Shown: positions 37,112 to 49,731 of the stretch, piece after piece
Layout of the letters: every line of letters starts with the position of its first letter
How positions within the stretch are numbered: position 1 is the stretch's first letter
Assembly: GCA_018894105.1 (NCBI GenBank)
Contig: CM032125.1
Coordinates: 868,001 to 932,000 of the forward strand
DNA length: 64,000 nucleotides
From: Jacaranda mimosifolia
Lineage: Eukaryota; Streptophyta; Magnoliopsida; Lamiales; Bignoniaceae
Reading direction: 5' to 3'
The notes under the pieces: generated by a model
What the model saw: the letters and a program-made list of their open reading frames with translations, nothing else
Database searches by the model: none
Told to the model about the DNA's origin: nothing
Translations under genes and position numbers: made by a program

Positions 37112-37613
37112 GCTGGAGATTCGGTTCATCAATAATTAAGCAAATATTTTAGCTGAGGTATTTTTATTTCAAATATTTCCCATCTATCCCCATTGCATGC
37201 ATAATGTCTTAATTTCCTTAAGTTTGCAGGTAAACCATTAATACTTAAATGAACATCATGGATAAAGCGATTTACCAATTTAAATGTTGTCCATGGAAGT
37301 AGATTTCCATCCACCCTCTGCCTCTAGAGCTTGAATATATACATACTGATCAAATCATCATCAAACTCTGAGGACTCCAACAAAAAAGAATCAGACAAGA
37401 AAGCAGATTCATGATCAATGACGACTAGAAACAGAAATGCTTCCCATGAAAATTTAAGATTGCATAGTGAAGTCAGGAAGAATAGTGAATGATGGCTCAA
37501 ATACTTGTTGAATTATCTCTATGAAATTAAGTTGTAAAATAAAGACTTGGATAATTATTCAACTTTTAGGTTGAAGGGATGTGTAGTCTCTAACCTAACC
37601 AGAAGCAGAGGAA

Positions 37614-38411
37614 TCACTTTCTCCATGTATCCCTAACACACACTTGTAGTGTATCATTTCCTCAATATTCTTGTTCCTCTTGTATCCTTTTGGCTGAGTC
37701 CACAAGAGATTTGTTCTGACCTTCAACCCCAATCAGTTCAAGTGTTGGAATTTCTTCGATACCCTATGGAATCTCACTTAGATTCCAACAACAATAAATC
37801 ACTAAGCACCTGACGCTTAGGAAGTGGCTACTTTTAGTTATCCAATGCTGAGGCCTTGAATTGTCAATTAGAAGAAATTTTAGTCGAGGAAACTCTCCAT
37901 CACTTGTTTCCTATTTGTCTCCATAGCAAGCATAACATCTTAGTTTAAGCACTTCAAAATTAGGCAACGAACCAACAATATCCATATCTTTCCAATGAAG
38001 TTCCCAACCAACTAAGGTTAAATTTTTCAGGGTTGTCAGAAAAATAGGATTAACCTTTCCCTGAAAGTAACCTAAATATACCTCTAATTTCAACTTTTCA
38101 AGTTGTCACAAATGCACAAGATTATCAAGTTGAATGCCTTGAACATATTTTTCTCCCCCATAAATGATTCCCAATGTCTTCAAATTTGGAATCATTTTGA
38201 GGATCTCCTTAGTACATGTGAAGTTTTCTATTTGTGAAAGTGTTTACAAGTTTCTAGAGCAGAATTTAGAGCTCTTGGTGGAATAGTTGGTAAGGGACCC
38301 ATAAATATTAAATTCCTTAATATTGGTATCCTCTAAATTTGCAATAGCAAATGTACCTGAAGGTATCCAATTGCTTGTCAAATGATTAAAGTTTGAAGAT
38401 TCTAAAGGTTT
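37614..38411 (-). pseudogene. NLR pseudogene 3, LRR (3') half
   Basis: The minus strand encodes MIPNLKTLGIIYGG, LKNLTLVGWELHWKDMDIVGSLPNF, LKLRCYACYGDK, FPRLKFLLIDN, SSHFLSVRCLVIYCCWNLSEIP and SLVDSAKRIQEEQ, colinear with the LRR end of pseudogene 1, to a stop at 37614-37616. Internal stops (after ACYGDK, LSEIP and EEQEY) inactivate it. The upstream boundary is the copia insertion: GGTTT at 38407-38411 is duplicated at 59989-59993. The gene resumes at 59994. Confidence 0.9.
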
Positions 38412-40604
38412 TGTTGGAATAGTGCCCCACAAGCCAAATAGATTGACCTTGTAAACTATTTCTTTATAAGATAATCTTGATTGAATAATATTCATTATAT
38501 GGTCATCTTCATCTTATGCTCATTATTTACTTCACTTACATTTGGATAAATCCCTTATAAGATCACACAAGACTACAGGACTTGGTAACGCACTGGGTGG
38601 TGATCATGGAATAACTCTTATGTGGTCACGATCTTAAATCTTTCAAGTCATAGGATCTTATGAGGCAAGGCATCTAAGATTCGAATAAACTTGCACTAAC
38701 GATGTATAAATCTAAGAGTTAGATATTACTCCATTCCATGAGTGATTCCATATGAGATATGGATCATGTTAGTGAGTGCTTGCTAGAGAACAAGACACTG
38801 AAGACCCGTCAGGAAAATCCATTAATAGTTGAAGTGAAAAGTTCTCTTGCTTACGCTAGTGCATGTTATTAGTCCTTTGACTTGGTGACCTTGTGCTTTG
38901 CCCTCATGTTTTGACTCTTCCTTAGTCACTTAGCGGGCCACTTGGGTTGAGATTGGGCATGAGCTACTGGACATGAAGGTCTGTGAGATCCAAGATAGAA
39001 TCCAATTTCTCACTTTTGTGAAGGGTGAGTGCATTGCCTATATGTTCTATAAATATTCCAAGAAATCCTTGTGCAAGGTGATGTGATAATTTGGAAAGGT
39101 GTTTCCAAAGGTGAGGTCACAAATGGAATCAAACATTGAGAATAGAAAAATAGTAACGAGGCTATTAGGGAACCAACCAATATCTTGCCCTAGGCCTCTT
39201 TCAGGAGATAAGTGACAAAATGACCATATTTGCATGGTACGTGTAATGCTAGAATGGTTCTGCGAGAGCATTTATTTTAGCCAATCAGTTGGGCTTCATA
39301 GGGTTGAGGTTGGACATCGACCATGAAAATTAGGTACTCTTCAATTAATGAGATAAATTGAATTAAGTCTCCTAGTTTAAAGGAGTTTAAACTAATATAA
39401 ATATTTGATATTCCATAAGTCACAAGGAGTTGTGAACCTATGTCCAATGAATGATAGAACCTAATGGATCACACACAAAAGCCAATAGCATGACCTATTG
39501 AAACAAAGAGAATTTTCTAAGAGTTAGAAAATTCATGACCAAATTTGAAGGAGACAAAAATTGTAGTTATTTTGGCTTGATCAATTTAACATTAATTTAA
39601 CAGTTAAATTAAGATCAATTAAATAATAGTTAATTAATTAATGTCACATGACTATCAATTCATCAAATTAATTTAACAGTTAAATTATTTTAATTAACTT
39701 AAGGAGTTAAGCATTTTGACTTAATACTTAAGTCAAAGGATTATTAATTATTTAAATAATTTAATTCTATTAAATTGGAGAGTCAATTTTGGAGAGAATT
39801 ACTAAATGAAGGGTTCATTTAATATAGAATTAGAATTCATTAGGATGACATGTCATAAGATGGAATGTAAATTCCAAATGAGAATTTAATTCACCACTAA
39901 TTGTTAGTGGCCACCTTGGCATGGACACTTGGCATCCTCTCCTGGAGGATGGTGTGTGACCACGCACTATTCTACTCCTATATATAGATATAGGAGGAGA
40001 GGGGGCAGCCACATGAGAAAGCATTGCTAGGTGTCAATTATTTTCCCAATAAACTTGGTTAGTAGGCATGTAATTGTTAGCATCCCCATTTTTCTCTCCA
40101 ACCTCCATCTTCCACCTCTATTTTAAGGTCTTCTTTCCTCCATTTCCTGCAAATATTTCTAGCTAATTTTGTAGAGAAAATTTTATTGCTATGGCGTGTT
40201 GATTATGTGATTAGAGGCCAACTGTTTGGTTGATATTGCTCTTGCTTGAAACAGTTTCTGGCAGCCACTTGCAGCGAGTTCTGGGAGGCCTTTTGGTGTT
40301 TTGTTTCAATTGAGTTTTTGGATTGTATCATCATCTAGATGTGATGACATTCCAGTAAAATTGTCAACCAAAAGCAGAAGTTTAATTTAGGGAAAACTAG
40401 TGGTGAGTCTGCTGCGCCAGTGATAAGTTACTTCAACGATTGAAGAGAGTTTCTCTTGCTCCTTGATTTTTCTATTTCTATCAAGGTATTTTCCCTCTCT
40501 AAATCTGATTCCTATGCATGTCTTGATCCTTGGGGATGTGTGTGGGCTAGTTATATTCTATTTACTTTGAAAACATTTGGATCCTAATTCCACGTTTATC
40601 TTCA
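38412..40604 (+). repeat. 5' LTR of copia element 3
   Basis: 2193 bp, TGTTGG..TTCA. A TATA box (TATATATA, 39979-39986) lies in a short hairpin CTCCTATATATAGATATAGGAG, conserved in the 3' LTR near 47890. The long U3 has no coding frame. Confidence 0.92.
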
Positions 40605-40620
40605 AGTGGTAGCAAGGCCA
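40605..40620 (+). other. Primer binding site of copia element 3 (decayed tRNA-Met type)
   Basis: AGTGGTAGCAAGGCCA directly follows the LTR; compare TGGTATCAGAGCC. The location is right and the match partial. Confidence 0.6.
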
Positions 40621-42481
40621 TGGATTTAGATTTTGCTTGGATTGGATGATTGATTCTTGTGAAGAATTGATCAAAATCACCAGTACTTGATCCATATTAT
40701 AGGTTTTAGTGTATGGATGATCTTGTTTTTGGCTTCTAGGTTGATGGATTAAATAATGCTATTATGTTCTTTAATCATTAAATCATGTGATGAGTATATT
40801 TTGATTCATTTTTTCTAATGTTAAATTTTGATTTAGCATTGGTTCATATGTTGATATAGCATGTTTTGAATGGCCTTAAATTATTTTGGTCATTTTTGGG
40901 TCCAATGAAATTGGATATAATTGGAGATTTTTGAAAAATATGATTCTTTTTCAAGCATCATTAAGCACTTGGGATTTCATTTTTAAAATGTGTTCTGAAA
41001 TTTTCATCCATGTTGTGTGTTTTGATGTTTAGAAGGTGTTCTAAAAATCATGGTGAACAAAAGTTGAGCCAAAAATGGCTTGACTCACCAGTTACCCCAA
41101 AACAAGGGAGCTGTTGGTCACGGCAACACACCTGGCTGGGCAGTGACCAAAGGCTGCTGCCTAGCTGTGCACACACCATGGCCAACAGCCTCTAGTTTGG
41201 TTTTGGCAAATCTTGATGCTAATTTTGGGTTCCTTTTGTGACCAAAATGGTATTGAAACACAAACAATGGGTGCAAAAGAGTTGTGTAGGTTCTCAAATG
41301 GACACTTTTGAATACTTTTTAAAACTTGTTAAAGTTAATTTCAATTGTGGCAAAAATATGATGCATAAGTGTTATGCTTGTTTTTGCACGACCAATTAAT
41401 GTTGAATAGATGATGAATGATGGGGATGATCATGAGCCTTTAGTATTGATTTTATTTGTTTCAAGTTGTTGAAAAGAGTTGTATTAAATTGGGGTAGGCA
41501 TGCCTCTTAATTTCTATCTTGTAAAAGTTATGAGAGTAGAATCACTAGGAGTGAGGATTTCTTTCTCATGTAAATGTTACAAAGAGCAAAGAAGACTGTT
41601 GTAGGCATGAAGACCCATGAATGTATGGGATATATTTATGTAATAGCTACTTTAATCAACCCACTTAAAATCAACTAAGTGGTGCACCTATGGATCTAAG
41701 TGCATCACTTGGTTAGACTTATGGTCATCCCACCCTAGAAGCATGCTAGGTACATTTATTTATTTATGCTTTTCATATCTTTTTTATGTATAAGATGCAT
41801 GATTAGGATATAGAGAACTTAAATAAGAAGATAAAAATGATGAGATCTTTGCAAGCAAAATTCTCCACTTAGATTGTCTAAGTGCTTTTGAATATTAAGT
41901 CAAAATAGATACAAAAGAAAAGAATTTTAATTAATCCATGTCCTCTACTAATAGTATGTGGCATGGTGATGCTACCATTCTTTGTGTGATGTCTCATGAG
42001 TCATGGATCACACTTATGGTGGAAAGTTGTGACCATATACTTAGTATGAGATGCAACTTTGACTTGATAACGCCCATGCATTAGCACACGATTCATGGGC
42101 TATCATGGGCCCGTCTTGAGATAAGGATTTGTAGGTTCGACTTAACACCTAATAGTGTGGAAGTCTCACGAGTCGTGGGTCTACATGAAAAGTGAGGAAA
42201 AATATATCAAGAGTTGCATAAAATGCAATTAGCAAAGGTTGCTTACCTTTCAATTATTTGTAGATGTCTCACAAGTTGTGGGTCCACTTGCAAGTCTTAG
42301 GATCTTGATTCTCACTAAGAAATATGATTTTCCAAATTCTTCTTAGAGGTAAGCGATTTGATAAAATAGTGGGAGAAAACATGCTTGAAAGACCATAAAA
42401 ATGTTTTCAATATCAATATTCAATCACATGCATATATTCTTTTTTCGCCTCTTGTAGATTTTTAAAATCTTCAAAATCAAC
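40621..42481 (+). other. Untranslated leader of copia element 3
   Basis: Nearly 1.9 kb between the primer site and the gag start without recognisable coding sequence. Such a long leader is unusual for copia; an unrecognised insertion within it is possible, but no duplicated ends were seen. Confidence 0.4.
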
Positions 42482-45400
42482 ATGGCTAAAAATCCACTCG
42501 CAAGCAATTTGGAAACCAATAAACTCAATGGACCTAAATTTCAAGATTAGTTAAGAAATCTTAAAATCATTATCCACTCTGAAAATAGGACCTATGTCCT
42601 TGATCAATGTCTACTGGACACAATTGGTGATGATGCCATTGATGAGCTTCGTGAAATGTTCACAAAATTTGTAGATAATGATCTACAAGTAAGATGTATC
42701 ATGATGGTCTCTATGACTAGCGAGTTCCAAAATACTTATGAGCATATAAGGCATGCAAGTGAGATCAACAAACACCAACAAGAGTTGTAAGATGTGCAAT
42801 CTAGACACGAAATGTTCGCTTTGTCAAAAGAGCTCTTTAGGCCAAGGATGAGTGGAGGGACAAGTGTCCATGATAATGGGCTTAAGATGATTGGACTCAT
42901 TGAAAAGTTTGGACAACTTGACGTGGTCATTGACAATGACCTCTATATCGATCTGATCCTCCAGTCATTACCACCATTGTTCGACTAACATGTCCAAGAA
43001 AGAGGTGACGATTAACAAATTGGTGAACATACTTGTGACTACTGAGGCAACTATGAAAAAGAAGAAATCTCTTATGCTTGCTTCCTCCCCTGAGTTGGAA
43101 GACCTTAGAGGCCTAAGAAAGAGAGGTAAGAGAAAAAAAAAAGTTCTACCTCAAAAGGGAAGCAACCCATGAAATGTTTTGGAGGGGTCAAGAAAAAGGC
43201 TAAAACCGATGCAATTTATTTCCATTGTGGTGGAAAAAGGGCATTGAAGAGAAACTGCAACGCTTATCTTACAACCTTTGAGAAGGGTATGTACTTCAAT
43301 GAGGTGCATTTAATGACTAATTATTCCCAAAGGGTGTTTTATACCACATGTGGTTCTCATCTTTGTAATTTATTATAGGAGATGGAAAGAAGAAAGAGTC
43401 TGCATGAAAGGGATATGATCCTCCACCTAGGAAATAGGGTAAGAGTTCAACCATAATCCAAGGCATAATCAAGTTGAGTTTTGAGAAAACTACCATTGTA
43501 CTGAATCTAGTTTACTATTACTGGATCTTATTAAAAACACCATTTCTATTCCCGTTCTTGATTACGATGGATATGATTTTTCTATATCAAATGGGTTTCT
43601 GAAAGCATTAAAGAATGATTCTTTGATTGCTTAAGGTACATTAACAAATGCATTGTATGCACTTGATTCTCAACCTTCACTAATGCATATTTAATCAAGT
43701 AAAAGAAAGTTAGATAACCAAGAATATGCCATTCTTTGGCATGCAAGACTTGGTCATATCTCTAAAAATAGGATGAACAAGATCGAAGCTCTCAAAGCAC
43801 TAAATGTTAGTGGCATTGAGGATCTTCCTACTTGTGAATCTTGTTTAAAGGAAAAAAAGACCAAAGCTCCTTTTGTAGGACAATCGGAGCACTCCATAAG
43901 TCCTCTAGATTCGATCCATATAGATATTTATGGACCACTAAGAGTTAGAGCGAGAAATGGTTGTTCCTACTTCATCACCTACACCAATGATTATAGTCAG
44001 CTCCGACATGTGTACCTTATGAAGTACATGTCCGAAGCCTTTGAAAAATTCAAAGATTATAACAATGAAGTGGAAAAGCAATTGGGACTTAGTATTAAAG
44101 CTCTTTTATTAGATCAAGAGGGAAAATACTTAAGCATCAAATTCTTGGATTATCTAAAGGAGAATGGGATTCTCTTATAATGGACTCCACCTAACACAAC
44201 CCAACATTATGGAGTAGACGAAAGATGAAATCGTACCTTGTTGGACATGATACATTCCATGATGAGCTTTTCTGATGTGCCCATATCCTTTTAGAGATAC
44301 GCCTTAGAAACGGCAGAAAAGTTACAAAATGTAGTACCTTTAAAGTAAGTGCCAAAAATGTCGCATGAGATGTGGTATGGAAAAGCACCCTCTTACCATT
44401 ACCTTAGAGTTTGAAAATCTTCTACTTATGTGAGACAAACAGTAGGAGATAAGTTGGATAGCAAATCCATCTTGTGCAAGTTGTGGAATACCCAAGAAAG
44501 TCTATGATTATTATTTTTATGATTCCTCAGAACAAAGAGTGTTTGTTTCAAGGAATGCCACCTTTCTAGAAAAGAATTTTCTATTGGATAGAAATGATAT
44601 TTTTGTTAAACTTGATGAAGTTCAAGATGATCATCAAATCCTACAGACGGTGGAGACAAGCGAGCAACAAGATCCTTGCACACAACTTCTAGGAAGGTTG
44701 GAACGAATCAAGAGTTTAGATTCCTTCATGAAATGGGCCAATTAGATATTGATTCAAAGACCTATAAGGAAACTATGTTAGACATAGACTCGGGACATTA
44801 GCTTGAAGCCATGAGATCCAAAATGGACTCCATGTACTCCAACAAAGTATGGACTTTGATAGATACACCAAAGGAAGTAGTTACCGTTGATTGGAAGTAC
44901 GGATCTATAAGCGAAAGCTATAAGTTGATGGAGAGATAGTAGCCTAGAAAGCACAACTAGTGGCAAAGGATTATACTCAAAGATCTAGTATTGATTTTGA
45001 AGAAACCTTTTTGCCAATCGCTACACCTAAATCCATTCAGATTCTACTTGCTATAGTCGCATATTATGACTATGAGATATGGAAAATGGATGTGAATGGA
45101 TGTGAAAACCACTTTCCTCAATGGAGTCATTGAAGAAGAAATCTATATGGAGCAACCACAATATTTTACATCCAAGGGGAGTGAGCAATAAGTTTGCAAT
45201 CTCCAAAGATCCATCTATGGACTCAAACAAGTATCCTGAAATTGGAACATACATTTTGGCAAGACAGTCAAATTGTTTAGCTTTGTCAAAAATGTGTGTG
45301 AACCATGTATGTATATGAAGGCTAGTGGGAGTAGTGTACAATTTATTGTACTTTATGTCGATGACATCCTTCTCATTGGGAATGAGATAGGAATGTTAGA

Positions 45401-46297
45401 GTGTACTATAGCGTGGTTATCTATACAATCCTCTATAAAGAATTTGGAGAAAGCATCCTACGTATTAGGAATACGTATCTATAGAGATAAATCAAGGAGG
45501 ATGCTGGGGCTTTTCTAAACCCCATACATTAGCAAAATACTAAAGCAGTTTAGTATGGAAGAATCTAAGAAAGGATTCCTTCCCATAAGACATACATAGC
45601 ATTTATTTCTCCAAGTCTATGGCCTCATAGACAGAGGACAAGAGACAAAGGATGTCTTACATAACTTATGCCTCTGCCATTGGAAGCATAATGTATATAG
45701 TTCAATGTACAAGATTGTATGTGGCATTTGCTCTAAGTATTATGAGCTAATACCAATCTAATTTAGGTGAAAGTTAATGGATAGCCATAAAAGCAATTCT
45801 TAAGTACTTGAGAATGACTAAGGATATGTTTTTAGTTTACGGCATCGAAGAGTTGAAACTCAAAGGGTTTTTGGATTCTGGTTTCCAATTTGATATAGAT
45901 GACCTGAATTTCACTTCTGGATTTATATTTTGCCTCAATGGCAGCTTGGTGAGTTGGAAGAGTTCCAAACAAGACACTACTGCCAACTCTACCATAGATG
46001 CAGAATATATTATAGCTTTGAAAGTTGCAAAGATGAAAATTTTCATTCAAGAATTGAATATAGTGCTTAGCATTGCTGAGCCAGTAGTTATCTTCTATGA
46101 CAACTGCGGGGCAGTAGCGCAAGCTAAAGAGCCAAGATCTCATCAACAATCCAAGCACATATTAAGGCGATATCTAAGTGGAGAAAGTAGCCTCAGAAAA
46201 GAATATAATAGATCCACTGACTAAACCCCGATCGCAAAAAGTCTTTAATGGACATCTTGAGAAGATGGGTCTCAAGGGCATGAGGTATTGGCTGTAG
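42482..46297 (+). pseudogene. Copia gag-pol polyprotein remnant, element 3
   Basis: Gag starts MAKNPLASNLETNKLNG and has the degraded knuckle FHCGGKRALKRNC near 43220. Integrase: AILWHARLGHIS, CESCLKEKKTKAPF, DSIHIDIYGPLRVRA, FITYTNDYSQ. RT: FIVLYVDDILLIGNE near 45345-45385, motif intact. RNase H: LDSGFQFDIDD, LVSWKSSKQDTTANSTIDAEYI, FYDNCGAVAQAKEPRSHQQSKHI. The end is VFNGHLEKMGLKGMRYWL and a stop at 46295-46297. Protease is not recognised. Stops and frameshifts are frequent, and the RT N-terminal part is rearranged around 45060-45240. The family is distinct from copia elements 1 and 2. Confidence 0.88.
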
Positions 46298-46311
46298 GGA
46301 AAGTATGAGAT
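46298..46311 (+). other. Polypurine tract of copia element 3
   Basis: GGAAAGTATGAGAT immediately before the 3' LTR; purine-rich as required for plus-strand priming. Confidence 0.6.
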
Positions 46312-48304
46312 TGTTGGAATAGTGTCACGCAAGCCAATTAGATTAGCCTTGTAAACTATTTCCTTGTAAGACAATCTTGATTGAATGATATTCATTATAT
46401 GGCCATTTTCATCTTATGCTCATTATTTACTTCACTTGCATTTAGATAAAGCCCTAGGATCACATAAGACTATGAGACTTGGTCACGCAATGGGTGGTGA
46501 TCATGGAATAAGTCTTACGTAGTCATGATCTTAAATCTTTCAAGTCATAGGATCTTACAAGACAGGACATCTAAGATCCGAATAGACTTGCACGAATGAT
46601 ACATAAATCCAAGAGTTGGATGTTGCTTTGTTCCATGAGCCATTCTATATGAGATATAGATGCATGTTAATAGGTGCTTGTTAGAGAACAAGGTATTGAA
46701 GACTCGCTTGGAGAATTCACTAGATAGCCTAAGTGGCAAAGTTCTCTTCCTTATGCTAGTACATATTATTAGTCCTCTAACCTGAGGATTCATGGTGACC
46801 TTGTGTTTGATCCTCATGCTTTGACTCTTCCTTGGTCACCTAGCGGGCCACTCGGGTTGAGACTGGGCATGAGCTACTGGACATAGAGGTCTTTGAGATC
46901 CAAGATGGAATCCAATTCCTCGCTTTTGTAAAGGGACGAGTGCATCTTTTATGTGTTTCATAATGATCGATTCTAAGAAATTCTTGTGCAAAGTGATGTG
47001 ACAATTTGGAAAGGTGTTTCTAAAGATGAGGTCACAAAGGAAATCAAATATTGAGAATAGAAATATAGTATCGAGGCTGCTAGAGAGCCAACTAATATCT
47101 TGTCTTTGGCCTCTTTTAGGATATAGGAGACAGAATGACCGTATTTGCATGGTACGCATACTGCTAGAATAGTTATGCAATAGAATTCTTTTCAGCTAAT
47201 TAGTTGGACTCCATGGGCTTGAAGTTGGACATCGACTATGGAGAATGGGTACTCTTCAATTAATGACATTAATTGAATTGAGTCGCCTAGTTAAAGAAGT
47301 TTAAACTAATGTGAATATTTGATATTCCATAAGTCACAAAGAGTTGTGAGTCCATGTCCAATGAATGATAGAACCTAGTAGGTCACACACAAAAGCTAAT
47401 AGCATGACCTATAAAAAGAAGAAGAATTTTCTAAGAGTTAAAAAATTCATGACCAAATTTGAAGGAGGCAAAAATTGTAGTCATTTTGACTTAATTAATT
47501 TAAATGTTAAATTGATCAAATTAATTTAAGAATTAATTAAGAGTTAAGTAATTGATGTCATATGACTATCAATTGGTCAAATTAATTTAAGAGTTAAATT
47601 ATTTTGACTTGCTTACGGAGTTAAACACTTTGGCTTAATACTTAAGTCAAAGTATTATTAATTAAATTTAAGTATTTAATTTAATTAAATTGGAGAGTCA
47701 ATTTTGGAGAGAATTATTAAAGGGTTCATTTAATCTAGAATTAGAATTCATTAGGAAGACATTTAATAAGATGAAATGTAAATTCCAAATGAGATTTTAA
47801 TTCACCACTAATTGTTAGTGGCCACCTTAACATGGGCACTTGGCACCCTCTCTTTTGAGGATGGTGTGTGACCAATGACCATACCGCTCCTATATATAAA
47901 TATAGGAGGAGAGGGGGCAGCTACATGAGAAAGCATTGCTAGGTGTCAATTATTCTCCTAACAAACTTGGTTAATGGGCATCTAATTCTTAGCACCCCCA
48001 TTTTTCTCTCCAACCTCCTTCATCTTCCACCTCAATTTCCAAGTCTTCTTTCCTCCATTTCTCTGCAAATATTTCAAGCCATTTTTATAGAGAAAAAGTC
48101 CTTGCTATAGTGTGTGGATTATGTGATTAGAGGCTAACCGTTTGGTTGCTATTGCTTTTGCTTGAAGTAGTTTCTGGCAGCCACTTGCAGTGAGTTCTGG
48201 GAGGCTTTTTGGTGTTCTGTTTCAACAAATTTTTGGACTATATCATCCTCTAGGTGTGTGACATTCCAATAAAATTTTCAACCAAAAAGAGAAGTTTAAC
48301 TTAG
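46312..48304 (+). repeat. 3' LTR of copia element 3, left part
   Basis: Follows the 5' LTR from TGTTGGAATAGTG to GAAGTTTAACTTAG, where the MULE begins. The final TTTAACTTAG (48295-48304) is the left copy of the MULE target duplication. Confidence 0.92.
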
Positions 48305-48622
48305 GGCTTATTAATAAAAATAATACAGTTTTGTAAAATTTTTACAAAACTAGTGCAATTTTGGTGATTTTATAAAACTAGTGTAATGCGTGGCTGCCAG
48401 TCATGCCTTTAGGTCCCGGTGATTTTTTTTTTAATAAAAAAATAAGAGTTGTGGCTTGCAACCATGCCTCTTGGGGAAGCAAATTTTTTTTTTTTTAAAA
48501 TCGCAAGAGTAGCCACACCTCTTGCATGGAAAATCATTACCAAGAGGCGTGCTTGCAAGGAATTTTTTTTTTTAAGCACCACCTGGTGCACAGCGGAAAG
48601 AAAGAGGCACGCCTCCTTTGCA
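48305..48622 (+). repeat. Left terminal inverted repeat of the MULE
   Basis: Aligns with the reverse complement of 59440-59764: AGTTTTGTAAAATTTTTA, AAAACTAGTGCAA, GCGTGGCTGC, GCCTTTAGGTC, GTGATTTTTTTTT and AAAATCGCAAGAG occur in the same order in both. It consists of GC-rich pieces (GTGGCTTGCAACCA, GCCTCTTG) separated by T runs. Confidence 0.9.
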
Positions 48623-49731
48623 GATTAATTTTTTTTTTAAAAAAGTCACAAAGCCACACCTCTTGCATGACAATTTAATTTCCCTAGAAGAGGCATGGGT
48701 TTGCTCGCCTCTTGTGGGGAATTTTTTTTTTCTTTTAAAGAAAGCCAAGAAGTCTTGGACTGGGTTTAATTTAATTTTTTTTTTAATTTTTAAATAATGT
48801 TTCATTAGCTGATGTCAGCATTCGTTAAGACTGATATCAGGCCTAATATTGTGTGTATATTATATTTATTTAAAAATAGCTTTTGTTTATTTTAGAGTAA
48901 TAAAAGTTATATTATAAAAACTTAATTTAGAATATGTTATTTTATATTTAAATTTTGAATAATTAATTTTTTTTCAAAATATTAAAAGTGAGCCTAAATA
49001 TGTAGTATAAATTTTTAAAATATTTTATAAAATTACTATTTGATAAAATTCAAGTGATTGAGGCATATTTCTATAAATTTACTATACTTTGTGCTTACTT
49101 CAATTGATGAAATATATTAACTCATGAAGGGATGCTTGTAAATAACCTTGGTCAAAATAGGCATGTAAAACCTCAGTACATGATTATATATTAATACATT
49201 AATCAAGAATCATCATTTCTTGAAATCATTAAGTGATGCTTGTAATTTCAGGGTAGGTTAATATTATGGCATGTGAAACTATCACATAATGTTGTTAAGT
49301 ACTCAGTCTTATTTACCTAATCCACTAATAAATACGTAAGCCACAATTCACATTACTTAATCAATGTTTTTTTTTCATCTTTTAGATTTGAACTCAAAAA
49401 TGGGAGATGGTCCATTTTTTTGAGCGTGGATACATTTGGTTATTGAGAGAAATAAACGTTCATTGTCAATGCCAATGCATCTCAGATGAAAATAATTAAT
49501 ATCATGTATCATTTTTATTTTAACATGGTTATTAAAGAACAATGAGTGGGCTTTATTCTTTAAGTATGTAAGTGAAGTGTACAAAAAAAAAAAAATCACA
49601 ATTGCCTTAAATTTTTGAAATTTTTCATCAATTTTATTATTCATGAAGTATGATACAAAGGAAAAACATAAAAGAATAAAGCACAAATTACAAAGATGGA
49701 AGAATCAAGTATGTTGGGCTTGGGCTTGGGC
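48623..49731. other. MULE interior, non-coding left spacer
   Basis: Further 'aagaggc / gcctcttg' pieces continue to about 48725, then a weak palindrome GCTGATGTCAG..CTGATATCAGGC (48809-48843) that resembles the perfect one at 58274-58307. The rest is AT-rich with no gene seen. Confidence 0.6.

Larger units (their letters stand above)
35800..37330 (-). pseudogene. NLR leucine-rich-repeat fragments (pseudogene 2), split by a hAT-like MITE
   Basis: Three pieces match the LRR 3' half of pseudogenes 1 and 3: 35800-35880 (the 'ctctgttgttctcttttatccg' end segment), 36001-36060 ('cttgaggcttgggaagtagcta..cagttatcca') and 37112-37320, which encodes LPWTTFKLVNRF, LRKLRHYACNGDRWE and KIPQLKYLL. The last two pieces are continuous once the element at 36061-37111 is removed. 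It is a truncated scrap of the same minus-strand NLR family. Confidence 0.75.

Noticed and set aside
45051..45341. Minus-strand frame opposite the copia element 3 reverse transcriptase
   Set aside because: Antisense shadow of pol; no domain.
48384..48725. Repeated hairpins at the MULE end considered as a CRISPR array
   Set aside because: Repeats are variable and palindromic, spacers are homopolymer runs, and the context is a plant transposon.
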